Shown here: positions 26,260 through 34,603 of the stretch, in pieces | How the letters are laid out: each line of letters begins with the position of its first letter | How positions within the stretch are numbered: position 1 is the stretch's first letter | Assembly (NCBI RefSeq): GCF_000284315.1 | Contig: NC_017094.1 | Coordinates: forward strand, 186,001-250,000 | Origin: Leptospirillum ferrooxidans C2-3 | GTDB taxonomy: Bacteria > Nitrospirota > Leptospirillia > Leptospirillales > Leptospirillaceae | Direction of reading: 5' to 3' | DNA length: 64,000 nucleotides | Notes under the pieces: generated by a model | What the model saw: only the letters and a program-made list of their open reading frames with translations | Told to the model about the DNA's origin: nothing | Database searches by the model: none | Program-made: the position numbers and the translations under genes

Positions 26260-27078
26260 ATGAAAAAATTATTGTCCGGTCTTTTGTCGACCTTTTTCCT
26301 TTCAATTGTTCCCCTGCCACTTTGGGCCATTCCCCTTGCGACCCCATCTGATCCTGTGGAATTACAGAAGAAGCTTCCAAAAATGGCCGCGCTTATTATG
26401 AAAGGAAAAGCCGGTCTTGCGCTACCTGAGCTTAAAAAACTCGATCGCCGTTATCCTGACCATGCAAGTGTGCATTTTCTGACAGGAATTGCCTATGGAA
26501 AGCTTGGAATGAATGAAGAAGCTGTGCATGAAGAAAAACAGGCCCTTTCCAATAACCCACAATATGTGCCAGCCCGTATTTCCTTGGGCATTGCCGAAGG
26601 AAATACGGGTCACTTCAAGCAGGAAATCCGGGAGGAGAGAATTGTTCTCGCCTCAGACCTCAAAAACGAGTCTGCATGGGAGGCGACCGGTTGGGCGTAC
26701 GCTTCGCTCGCAAAATGGAGTCTTGCCAGAGAAGCGGAAGAGCAGGCTGTCCGCCTGAATCCTTTTGATGATCAGGCACATATGGTTCTGGGCATTTCCT
26801 TGGCTCATCTGGGATTTTACCAGGAAGCCCTTATGGAAGAACTGAAGGCAAAAAAGCTCAACCCAAAAGATGGGGGGACACTGCGGGCCATTACCTGGAT
26901 CAAAACGCTGATTGCTCCCGAGCATCCTCAAAAACATGAAAAAGAGGATCAGACGATCAATCCGTTGCTTGCGCCGGATCAGGGAGATATTCCCCAGGGC
27001 GCTCCCGGAATCATTCCCCAGTCCGGGGGAATAAATTCCGGAAATTCTGGTAACCTGAGGGCTCCTGCAAGACCTTAG
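26260..27078 (+). CDS. Exported TPR protein
   Basis: 272 aa with a signal peptide (residues 1-23, ending PLWA). Tandem tetratricopeptide repeats fill about 45-230 (ASVHFLTGIAYGKLGMNEEAVHEEKQAL, ARISLGIAEGNTGHFKQEI and so on). The C-terminus is a low-complexity Gly/Pro/Asn-rich tail. It is probably periplasmic and may scaffold protein complexes; no partner is visible. It is divergent from tadA with a gap of 52 bases. Confidence 0.8.
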   Translation: MKKLLSGLLSTFFLSIVPLPLWAIPLATPSDPVELQKKLPKMAALIMKGKAGLALPELKKLDRRYPDHASVHFLTGIAYGKLGMNEEAVHEEKQALSNNPQYVPARISLGIAEGNTGHFKQEIREERIVLASDLKNESAWEATGWAYASLAKWSLAREAEEQAVRLNPFDDQAHMVLGISLAHLGFYQEALMEELKAKKLNPKDGGTLRAITWIKTLIAPEHPQKHEKEDQTINPLLAPDQGDIPQGAPGIIPQSGGINSGNSGNLRAPARP

Positions 27079-27184
27079 CGGTTTGCTTTTTTAAGATCTG
27101 AGCGTGTGTTGTCAGGTTTTTCAAAGATTCGCTTAGAGTGAGTGTGGAAGAACATCTTCTTTTGTGGTACATTTTCAGCCGTTT

Positions 27185-27270
27185 GGAGGGGTGGCCGAGT
27201 GGTCGATGGCGGCGGTCTTGAAAACCGTAGAGCGAAAGCTCCGTGGGTTCGAATCCTACCCCCTCCGCCA
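27185..27270 (+). tRNA. tRNA-Ser (TGA)
   Basis: 86 nt with encoded GCCA end. Acceptor GGAGGGG/CCCCTCC, anticodon stem GCGGT/ACCGT with loop CTTGAAA gives anticodon TGA. Short but clear class II variable arm (AGAGCGAAAGCTC). Confidence 0.96.
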
Positions 27271-27707
27271 AATCCCATCTCTTTTCAGAACGCTTCCGGT
27301 GAGAGCCAGAATGCGTCTCGCCCACTTTCCCCTGTTGGGTCAATCCATTTGCCCCAGTGTGTGTTTCCATTCAGATCCAAAGATCCTTCCTCCAAACTCC
27401 TGAAGCGTTAGTCCGATCTGATCGCTTCATTCTGTCGGCCGGAAAGGTTCAAGTTTTTTTTGACTTGTTCCCGAGCAGGGAGAAGGTCCTGAGTATGGGG
27501 TAAATGTGGTGTTGGTATCACTGAATAATGGTTTTTGTATTGAATGTTTGTCTCGTTTTGGGGTATCCTTTGTGGCCGCTCCCGCTAGCCGGACCGTCCT
27601 GTTTTTGACATTCGAGATGAATGGATCAGCCTCATGACCGGATGGTAGGGGGCTTTATACTGTATTGTGTTTATTTTGAACAAATGTTCGAGACCAGTAG
27701 TGATTTT
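27271..27707. other. Gene-free spacer between two tRNA-Ser genes
   Basis: 437 bases with no supported ORF, repeat or terminator. TTGACA at about 27607 and TATACT at about 27656 are too far apart to form one promoter. Nothing else recognised. Confidence 0.4.
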
Positions 27708-27799
27708 GGAGAGGTGGCCGAGTGGTCGAAGGCGTCCGCCTGCTAAGCGGATGTGGGGCTAAAACCCCACCCAGGGTTCGAATCCCTGCCTCTCCGCCA
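27708..27799 (+). tRNA. tRNA-Ser (GCT)
   Basis: 92 nt with encoded CCA. Acceptor GGAGAGG/CCTCTCC; anticodon stem CCGC/GCGG and loop CTGCTAA give anticodon GCT (reads AGC/AGU). Variable arm GTGGGGCTAAAACCCCAC forms a long stem. Confidence 0.96.
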
Positions 27800-27878
27800 T
27801 TTGTGTTTCCCCGTATCTTCCCCGATTCGATCATTCATGGACTTTCTGTGAGATTTTCTGGCCCAAGGAGTTCTTGCC

Positions 27879-28796
27879 ATGTTTCCCTCTGATGAATTAA
27901 AGGCGCATCTTGCAAGCCTCCATGAGATGCTTCCTTCAGGATCCTTCTCTGAACATCATGAAAAAATTCTTTTTTCCTTGGGAAAAACTCCTGTTACAAT
28001 TGCGGGTCTTGTTGATTTTTTCCTGATCATCATCCTTGGTATTCTTGTCCGGCGTGCCGTGATGAAAGCCTTGAATATCAAGGCCGAGAGGGAGTCCAGT
28101 AGCCAATCCAGAAATCTCATTTTGCTGGGATCAAAGCTTGCGGGAACGATTGTCCTTTTCCTCACAGGGCTTTTGGCACTTGATAATATTGGGGTCAAGC
28201 TGACATCCGTTGAGGGTGTCCTTGGAATGGTTGGCCTTGGATTCGGGATCGGACTTCAGTCAGTTGCTGCCAACGTGATCGCCCTTGGAGTGATTCTTGC
28301 CGAAAAGTCTGTTCAGCCGGGAGATATTATTGAAATCGATGGCATTGTTGGAACAGTCAAGGAAATTCGCCCAAGAAGTACTGTCATCATGAGCACCGAC
28401 AATATCGCCGTTATCGTTCCCAATGGCCATTTCATCTCAAACAAGGTTATCAACTGGAGCCATCTGGAATCTAAAATCCGGACGCATATCAAGGTAGGCG
28501 TTGGGATGACCCAAAAGGATCTTGAGTCGGCGGTGAGAATCATGAAGGAAGTGGCGGGGAACCATCCGTTGGTTCTGAAGGATCCGGCCCCGGACGTATG
28601 GTTCGCCTCATTCGGTGAGTCAACCTATGATCTGGATCTTGTTTTCTGGCTTAAGGATGCCACTGTCCGCTATCAGGTGACCAGTGATCTTGGCTTCTCC
28701 CTGAGCAAGGCATTTTTTGAGGAGGGAGTCAATATCCCTTATCCCATCCGTACCCTGTTTGTGGATCAACGACCCGCCACTCAGCCGAGGCTGTAG
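27879..28796 (+). CDS. mscS: Small-conductance mechanosensitive channel (MscS family)
   Basis: 305 aa. Three hydrophobic segments (about 40-60, 85-105, 110-150). The pore helix region is GVLGMVGLGFGIGLQSVAANVIALGVIL with the Gly/Ala pattern of TM3. The beta domain follows: QPGDIIEIDGIVGTVKEIRPRSTVIMSTDNIAVIVPNGHF, then the alpha/beta C-terminal vestibule. The channel releases solutes on hypo-osmotic shock from the inner membrane. A decayed TnpB element begins immediately downstream. Confidence 0.92.
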   Translation: MFPSDELKAHLASLHEMLPSGSFSEHHEKILFSLGKTPVTIAGLVDFFLIIILGILVRRAVMKALNIKAERESSSQSRNLILLGSKLAGTIVLFLTGLLALDNIGVKLTSVEGVLGMVGLGFGIGLQSVAANVIALGVILAEKSVQPGDIIEIDGIVGTVKEIRPRSTVIMSTDNIAVIVPNGHFISNKVINWSHLESKIRTHIKVGVGMTQKDLESAVRIMKEVAGNHPLVLKDPAPDVWFASFGESTYDLDLVFWLKDATVRYQVTSDLGFSLSKAFFEEGVNIPYPIRTLFVDQRPATQPRL

Positions 28797-28823
28797 TGGG
28801 GGGGTAAAGTTCAAACGTTCGAT

Positions 28824-29533
28824 TCAGACTGCGATAGGCCGATTGATTGCGGCCTTGAAGCGAATGTTCCGTGCGGCATTGATGTCCGCATGTTCGGTGT
28901 GTTTACAGGTCAAACAGAAGAATTGGTCTTGAGACGTTCGGTTGTTTTGTTCGCAATGTCCACAGACAGAGCATGAGCGGGAGGTGTTTCATGGATCAAT
29001 CAGAACCACGGAAACCCCTTCCAGAACAGCCTTATAGGTGATAAAGCATCTCAACTGGTCAAACGCCCATTTTCCGAATCGTTCCTTTGGGCTCTTTCCA
29101 ACCATTGTCCGGCCGTTGAATCCCTTGAGATCCTCAAGGGCAATACCGCGTCCGGTGCCTTTTGCCACGAAACGGTGATCCGTCCGTGGACCGTGGCCAT
29201 GGACGCGTGGGAGAGGGACTTGAAAGACAGAAGACGCTTGTCGTATTCCATGGCGGAATGTTTCTTGAAAAAGTGGAGCGATTTCTTCTCCGTCCTGTAG
29301 CTGTCGGAGACCTTGGCAATGGCCCGGACGATCATCTGGGAGGTGAGGGCGGGAAACCTCTCCCTCACTTCAAAATAGACCATATGGTGGAGTTTCATCT
29401 GGTACGGTGTTCCGGCCTCGAAGGACTTTCTGAAAATCCAGTTACAGGCGTCGTTGAAGGTCTCGATCGTCTCCAGAAGAGACTTGGCCTGTTCTTTGGT
29501 CGGGGTCAGTTTGACCTTCAATATTTTTTTCAT
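28824..29533 (-). pseudogene. tnpB: Decayed IS200/IS605-type TnpB
   Basis: The start (MKKILKVKLTPTKEQ) and N-terminal part run from 29533 to about 29168. There the frame breaks and roughly the middle third, including the first RuvC Asp region, is missing. The sequence resumes in another frame with GRGIALEDLKGF ... SPKERFGKWAFDQL. A CGA-to-TGA change interrupts the DPRNTSR motif (reads DP*NTSR, near 28990), and the zinc ribbon CSVCGHC...CLTCKH and DINAARNI remain to the stop at 28824-28826. No tnpA is present. TnpB is normally an RNA-guided nuclease; this copy cannot be active. Confidence 0.85.
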
Positions 29534-29542
29534 AGACCCATC

Positions 29543-29563
29543 ACAGGAAACATTGTTTCCTGT
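29543..29563. repeat. 21-bp perfect palindrome just upstream of the TnpB remnant
   Basis: ACAGGAAACA (29543-29552), central T, TGTTTCCTGT (29554-29563). Its core GAAACATTGTTTC is identical to the palindrome in the sigma-54 module at 24176-24188 (opposite strand reading). It may be part of the element's left end or an operator. Confidence 0.6.
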
Positions 29564-29600
29564 CTCAATTCCTAACAGATGATGAAGGAGAAGCGCATTC

Positions 29601-29638
29601 CTCCCGTTCCCTGACATAAACCGTCCAGGGAACGGGAG
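29601..29638. repeat. 13-bp inverted repeat between prfC and the TnpB remnant
   Basis: CTCCCGTTCCCTG (29601-29613) and CAGGGAACGGGAG (29626-29638) are perfectly complementary with a 12-base loop. No T-run follows on either strand, so it is more like a subterminal transposon hairpin than a standard terminator, though it might also end the prfC transcript. Confidence 0.55.
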
Positions 29639-29693
29639 ACTAGGCTAAATACTGATGAACCTGCCATGGGGGAGGCCACGCAGAAATCCTCTG

Positions 29694-31328
29694 TCAAGGG
29701 GTAAATGTTCTGGGCGAAGTTCCATGGAAGGTGAGTTTCGGATATTTTTCCACAGCATACCTGAGTGCCCATTCGTTTCTGAAAAGAGCAACCGGCTTTT
29801 TATCCTGATCATAGACAAGAAGCGTGTCGAGAGTTCCTGCCAGAGCGCGGATCATGGAATCTTCTCCCGTGATCCACCTGACGCGATCATATCCTAGCGT
29901 GTCGAGCTTGACCGGGGCCTTGTACTCATGAAGAAGCCGGAATTTCAGAACATCAAATTGCAACATTCCGACCGCACCGACAATCATGTCCCGCTCCCCA
30001 TCCTGGTCCATGCTGAAGATCTGGATTCCACCCTCCTGGGCGATTTGCAGGAGTCCCTTGTTCATGTGCTTTCTTTTCATGGGGTCTTCTATCTGGACCC
30101 TGGAAAAATATTCAGGGGAGAAATGCGGAATCCCCTCAAATGTAAAGTTCCCTTTTTCACAGAGAGTATCCCCGATATGAAAGACCCCCGGATCATGAAG
30201 TCCGACAATATCTCCCGGAAAAGCTTCTTCCACAAGTTCCCTTCGTTGTCCGAGGAACTGAAGTGTTTTTGTGAGCTTTATTTCTTGTCCGGTATTATTG
30301 TTCCGGACCGTCATGCCTTTCTTGAATTTTCCTGAACAAACTCTTAAAAACGCAAATCGATCCCTGTGAAGTGGGTCCATGTTGGCCTGAATTTTAAAAA
30401 TGAAGCCAGAAAAAACGGGATTCGAGGGTTCGATTGGTCCCTGGCTTGAGGCTCTGGGTTGCGGCGGTGGCACAAGGGGCAGAAATCCTTCCAGAAACAT
30501 TTCGACGCCAAAATTATTCAGAGCGCTTCCAAAGAAAACGGGGGTAACGTCTCCTTTTTGAAAAAGAGTGGTGTCCCATAGATTCTGTTCCATCAGCAGG
30601 AGTTCGCGCTCATCTTCAAATGCGTTCGCAAGACCGATAGTACCCAGGACATTGGAAAGTTCCGGTGAACCGGCTGGAAGGATCTTTTCTTCAGATTTTT
30701 GTCCGCCATGCTCGAGAGAGGTGAACAGGTGGGCTGTTCCGTCGATCAAATCATAGACACCACGAAAGTCACGCCCCGTTCCGATGGGCCAGTTCCGGGG
30801 AATGGCACGTATATTCAGTGTGCGCTCAATTTCGGCGAGAAGGTCCAATGGTGGGACGCCTTCCCTGTCGACCTTGTTGATGAAGGTGACAATGGGCAGG
30901 TTCCTGAGTCTCGCCACTTCAAAGAGTTTCAATGTTTGTGGCTCGATTCCCTTGGCTCCGTCCAGAAGCATGATGACTGAATCAACGGCTTCAAGTGTCC
31001 GGTAGGTGTCTTCGCTGAAGTCCTTGTGGCCCGGGGTATCAAGGATATTGATTCCGTACCCTTTGTAATCAAACTGGAGAGCGCTGGAGGTGACGCTGAT
31101 TCCTCTCTGGCGCTCGATCTCCATCCAGTCACTCGTCGCATGGCGCTGGGCCTTTCTGCTTTTGATGGAACCAGCAACATGAATGGCTCCTCCATAAAGC
31201 AAAAGTTTTTCCGTAAGGGTTGTCTTGCCAGCGTCCGGATGTGAAATGATGGCGAATGTCCGCCGTCTTTTGATCGCGTTTTCGAGTTCTTCGACGGACT
31301 GGGTGATTTCGGATGGAGTTGTTTCCAA
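29694..31328 (-). CDS. prfC: Peptide chain release factor 3
   Basis: GTPase that removes RF1/RF2 from the ribosome after termination. G-motifs: ISHPDAGKTTLTEKLL (P-loop), RQRGISVTSS (switch I), LDTPGHKDFSEDTYRTL (switch II) and FINKVDREG (NKxD). RF3-specific DWMEIERQRG and the C-terminal MLQFDVLKFRLLHEYKAPV are present. I chose TTG 31328 because AAGGAG lies 6 bases upstream; ATG 31349 would add 7 residues but has a weak site. About 544 aa, close to the usual 530. Confidence 0.95.
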   Translation of the reverse strand: METTPSEITQSVEELENAIKRRRTFAIISHPDAGKTTLTEKLLLYGGAIHVAGSIKSRKAQRHATSDWMEIERQRGISVTSSALQFDYKGYGINILDTPGHKDFSEDTYRTLEAVDSVIMLLDGAKGIEPQTLKLFEVARLRNLPIVTFINKVDREGVPPLDLLAEIERTLNIRAIPRNWPIGTGRDFRGVYDLIDGTAHLFTSLEHGGQKSEEKILPAGSPELSNVLGTIGLANAFEDERELLLMEQNLWDTTLFQKGDVTPVFFGSALNNFGVEMFLEGFLPLVPPPQPRASSQGPIEPSNPVFSGFIFKIQANMDPLHRDRFAFLRVCSGKFKKGMTVRNNNTGQEIKLTKTLQFLGQRRELVEEAFPGDIVGLHDPGVFHIGDTLCEKGNFTFEGIPHFSPEYFSRVQIEDPMKRKHMNKGLLQIAQEGGIQIFSMDQDGERDMIVGAVGMLQFDVLKFRLLHEYKAPVKLDTLGYDRVRWITGEDSMIRALAGTLDTLLVYDQDKKPVALFRNEWALRYAVEKYPKLTFHGTSPRTFTP

Positions 31329-31365
31329 TAGGGGCTCCTTTAAAAGCATGGGGTGGTTCCCAAGA

Positions 31366-32016
31366 TCACATCAATCTTCGGCCTTCGACTGAACGGATGA
31401 GGGTCATGTCATCAACATATTCAAGCTCAAGGCCGACCGGAATACCAAAAGCGATACGGCTGATCCTGATGCCGACCGGCTTGAAAAGTCGGGAGATGTA
31501 GAGAGCTGTTGCCTCCCCTTCCGTTGTGGGAGAAGTCGCAACGATAATTTCTCTGACCTGGCCGGTTTCCACTCGGGAAATAAGTTCCTTGATCCTTATG
31601 GAATCAGGTCCTATTCCATCAAGGGGGGAAAGGCGTCCCATCAAAACATGGTAAAGCCCCTGAAACTCTCCGGACCGTTCCACGGCATAAAGTGTCTGGA
31701 CATCCTCGACGACCATGATCAGTCCATCATCTCTTGAAGGATCCCTGCACAGGGTGCAAACGGTGTCATCGGTGCTGGCGTTCTCAGGCAGTTCCCTGAT
31801 GTTCTGACAGACTGAGCATAGGACCAGCTCTTTCTTCATGAGAGAAAGATGACCTGAAAGTGCAAAGACCTCCTCATCTGAGGATTTCAGAAGATGAAAA
31901 GCCAGTTTTGTGGCTGTCCTGACACCTATTCCGGGAAGAGTTCTTAATGCCTCGATGACCCGATAGAATGGCATCGGGTAAGGGGAGGGGTTTCGGTCAC
32001 CGGGTTTTTGCGGCAT
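31366..32016 (-). CDS. recR: Recombination mediator RecR
   Basis: 216 aa. N-terminal HhH (LRTLPGIGVRTATKLAFHLL), a C4 zinc motif (CSVCQNIRE...DDTVCTLC), and a Toprim domain (IMVVEDVQTLYAVERSGEFQGLYHVLMGRLSPLDGIGPDSI). It works with RecO/RecF to load RecA at gaps. It lies directly after ybaB and dnaX, the common dnaX-ybaB-recR order. Confidence 0.95.
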   Translation of the reverse strand: MPQKPGDRNPSPYPMPFYRVIEALRTLPGIGVRTATKLAFHLLKSSDEEVFALSGHLSLMKKELVLCSVCQNIRELPENASTDDTVCTLCRDPSRDDGLIMVVEDVQTLYAVERSGEFQGLYHVLMGRLSPLDGIGPDSIRIKELISRVETGQVREIIVATSPTTEGEATALYISRLFKPVGIRISRIAFGIPVGLELEYVDDMTLIRSVEGRRLM

Positions 32017-32027
32017 AGGGCGATCTG

Positions 32028-32345
32028 TCAGAAGCCGGGAAATCCCGGCAATCCACCGGGCATGCCGGAAGCTTCAAGCATGGATTTGGTCATGAGGGTT
32101 CGCGCTTTTTCTCCAGCTTGATTGATTGCCTGGCATAGAAGCCTTTCAAGGTCTTCTCTTGAGGCCTCCTGGTGAAGCTTTGGTGTGATCGTGATGGAGA
32201 GAACTTCGGATTTCCCGTTCATGGTTACGATCACTCCGTCAGCTTCTCCTGCGATTCCGATAAGACGTGCATTCTGCAATTCTTCTTGGACTTGTCCGAT
32301 CTTTCCTTTCATTTCCATGGCCTTCTTCAGGAAGTCCGGCATCAT
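32028..32345 (-). CDS. ybaB: YbaB/EbfC nucleoid-associated protein
   Basis: 105 aa. The N-terminal helix (MMPDFLKKAMEMKGKIGQVQEELQNA) leads to the core (GIAGEADGVIVTMNGKSEVLSITITPKL) and a helical dimer segment. The C-terminus is the Gly/Pro/Met-rich GMPGGLPGFPGF typical of the family. It binds DNA without strong sequence preference. The start at 32345 has GGAG 8 bases upstream; the frame extending to 32489 is part of the dnaX tail region. Confidence 0.93.
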   Translation of the reverse strand: MMPDFLKKAMEMKGKIGQVQEELQNARLIGIAGEADGVIVTMNGKSEVLSITITPKLHQEASREDLERLLCQAINQAGEKARTLMTKSMLEASGMPGGLPGFPGF

Positions 32346-32361
32346 GTCTGGATCTCCTTTT

Positions 32362-33993
32362 TTATGGGTCTTTTTTAGGACTGCTCTGGTTTTTAACCGA
32401 TATGATCTCTGCTCCAAAAATATTTTGGGCTTCCTTGACAAGGTGATGATCTTTTGCCTGTTCGACAGGTGACTGGATTTTGGGGCCACCCGTTTGCGAT
32501 TGCACTTTTGTCAGGATGGTAACGGCCTCCCCCTCGCGCTGGAGGAAGGATTCCCTGAGGAGCGGGATGTGTTCCCGGACCCTGCTTTCAAAGAATGCCT
32601 TTGAGACGAACAGTGTGATTGTTTTGGGATCTGTTCTCTGGATCTGGCACTCCTCAAGGAGTTCTCGGTCATGAGGTTCGAGCCCCTTGATTTCCCTCAG
32701 AAATCTTTTCCAGTCTCCCGGAATCCTGATATCGAGGTGGGATGGCTTTTGTTCAGGTTGGATGTCGGGATTCTTTTTCTGGTTCCCGTCCATCCCTTTC
32801 TCTTCAGGAGAAATTGGTTTTGATGGAATGGTTTCTCTTTTGCTGTTGTCCGGAACGGAGTTCCTGAGGGATGCAAGAATTTGTGCAAGCGGTTCTGCAT
32901 CCTTGAGATGGCAGATACGGCAAAGGATCAGAAGAAAGGTGATCGAAGGCTGGGGAGATTTTCTCAGCTCTTCCTCTCCTCTTAAAAGGAGCGTCAGCAT
33001 CTGTTCAAGGAAGATCTCCGAGGGGGTTCTTGTGAGAAAGGACGGGGGAATGGCTTCCTGCATCCATTCGAACGGTTTTCCCGTCAAGGGGCTCGCCAGG
33101 ACAGATGACATCAGAAGGTCTCTTGTGCGCTTAGAAAGATTTTTTAATTGATTTCTGGGGTCAATCCCGATTGAGAGCAGGTTTTCCGCGATCTTGAGTG
33201 TGTCCGGAAGTTTTCCTGAAAGGAGTGAGTCCAGCAAATCTCTTTCCAGATGGGCTGGGGTCATGCCCAAAAACAGGGAAATATCCTCAAGGGATATTCC
33301 GCCCTGGGAAAGGGCCCGAATCTGGTCTGTGAGACTCAGTGCATCCCTCAGGCTGCCTTCTGCTGCTTGCGAAAGGAGGTTCAGGACTTCCGGAGAAAAG
33401 TCGAGTCCTTCGGCCAGGCATATTTTCTGAAGCTGATTTTTGATTTCGGGTATGGTGAGATTCCTGAATCTGAAATGCTGACACCTGGACTGGATGGTGT
33501 CAGGAACCTTGTGGGCTTCGGTGGTGGCAAAGATAAAGATGACATGGGACGGGGGCTCTTCCAATGTTTTCAGAAGGGCATTGAAAGCTGCAGTCGAAAG
33601 CATATGGACTTCATCGATGATGTAGATCCTGGCCCTTCCCGAAAAGGGAAGAAAATGGATCCCTTCCCTGAGGGAACGTACATCGTCAACACTGGTATTG
33701 GAAGCGCCATCGATTTCCATCACATCAGGTGAAGAACCCTTTGCGATTTCAAGACAGGAGGAGCATGAAAGGCAGGGAGCTGTTGTTGGACCATCCTTGC
33801 AGTTGATGGATTTTGCGAGAAGTCTTGCTACTGTTGTTTTTCCGACTCCCCTGTCTCCGGAAAAAAGATAGGCTTGCGGAAGGTTTTTGGCTTTCAATGC
33901 AAAAGTGATCGCCTTGAAAACCGATTCCTGTCCAACAAGGTCAGAAAAGGTTTGGGGGCGCCATTTTCGGGCGAGGGAGATGACAGTTGACAT
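32362..33993 (-). CDS. dnaX: DNA polymerase III subunits gamma/tau
   Basis: Clamp-loader ATPase, 543 aa. LARKWRPQTFSDLVGQE start, Walker A GDRGVGKTTVARLLAKSINC, zinc module C...CLSCSSC, EIDGASNTSVDDVRSLREG, Walker B IIDEVHMLSTAAFNALLKTLEEPP and sensor 1 ATTEAHKVPDTIQSRCQHF. A charged, low-complexity linker (about 390-440) precedes the tau-like C-terminal domain. ATG 33993 begins the conserved MSTVISLARKWRP; the longer frame to 34059 has no support. A single A6 run (coding LKN) lies near 33137; a gamma frameshift there is not established. Confidence 0.95.
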   Translation of the reverse strand: MSTVISLARKWRPQTFSDLVGQESVFKAITFALKAKNLPQAYLFSGDRGVGKTTVARLLAKSINCKDGPTTAPCLSCSSCLEIAKGSSPDVMEIDGASNTSVDDVRSLREGIHFLPFSGRARIYIIDEVHMLSTAAFNALLKTLEEPPSHVIFIFATTEAHKVPDTIQSRCQHFRFRNLTIPEIKNQLQKICLAEGLDFSPEVLNLLSQAAEGSLRDALSLTDQIRALSQGGISLEDISLFLGMTPAHLERDLLDSLLSGKLPDTLKIAENLLSIGIDPRNQLKNLSKRTRDLLMSSVLASPLTGKPFEWMQEAIPPSFLTRTPSEIFLEQMLTLLLRGEEELRKSPQPSITFLLILCRICHLKDAEPLAQILASLRNSVPDNSKRETIPSKPISPEEKGMDGNQKKNPDIQPEQKPSHLDIRIPGDWKRFLREIKGLEPHDRELLEECQIQRTDPKTITLFVSKAFFESRVREHIPLLRESFLQREGEAVTILTKVQSQTGGPKIQSPVEQAKDHHLVKEAQNIFGAEIISVKNQSSPKKDP

Positions 33994-34171
33994 GATCAGG
34001 GATCCAATCGGGTGGTCGTATGGAGGCCCTCGGAGGGAGACCAGGTGATTCCGGGGCACACTGAGTATTCCGTTACCGTTGCTTCCTTCCGGACCTGGCG
34101 GAGTTCACGGCACTCTGTTGCACGGAGCCTGGCCCCCCCCGGAAGGTCTCCCGGTGACCCAGGGGGAAAAA

Positions 34172-34264
34172 TGGCGGAGAGAGAGGGATTCGAACCCTCG
34201 AGGCGCTTATTAGGCACCTACACGATTTCCAGTCGTGCTCCTTCGGCCGCTCGGACATCTCTCC
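34172..34264 (-). tRNA. tRNA-Ser (GGA)
   Basis: 93 nt with encoded CCA. Acceptor GGAGAGA pairs with the 3' arm; anticodon stem CACGA/TCGTG and loop CTGGAAA give anticodon GGA (reads UCC/UCU). Long variable arm GGTGCCTAATAAGCGCC. Confidence 0.96.
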
Positions 34265-34603
34265 AGTTGACCCCAAAATAACTCTTTTAGAGGACAAGTA
34301 TCCCGCTAGGATATTCTAAACAGGACAAAAATACAAGACACAACCGGGACAATCACGCTTTTGACTGCAGGAAAAACTCGTTGGGTAATAGGCATCACTT
34401 ACCGAGAAAACATTTTCAGCCGTTTTTGTCTTGGAACTCTGTGAATATCTTGCTCAAGGAGGGAGGATAAGAGATGTTCCCATGATGTTTTCCGCTCTTT
34501 ATGGCATGTATCCAGAATGGGATGGAAAGTCAGGTCAGAGGCGTGGAAACGGCTTTCTGTCTATGGTCAGTTTGTCAAATTTTGCCCAGAACGGGGAGTC
34601 ATG
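34265..34603. other. Intergenic stretch between tRNA-Ser(GGA) and a TolC-like gene
   Basis: 339 bases. AAGGAGGGAGG at about 34456-34466 on the + strand is followed by a three-codon ORF (ATG at 34473) and then a 41-codon ORF from 34482 to the TAG near 34607. Codon content is unremarkable and the spacing is poor, so I do not call a gene. Confidence 0.35.

Noticed and set aside
32362-33993. Programmed frameshift in dnaX at an A6 run near 33137
   Set aside because: The heptamer A AAA AAT could allow slippage, but no stem-loop or internal ribosome-like stimulator was evident, and it lies far upstream of the position used in E. coli.
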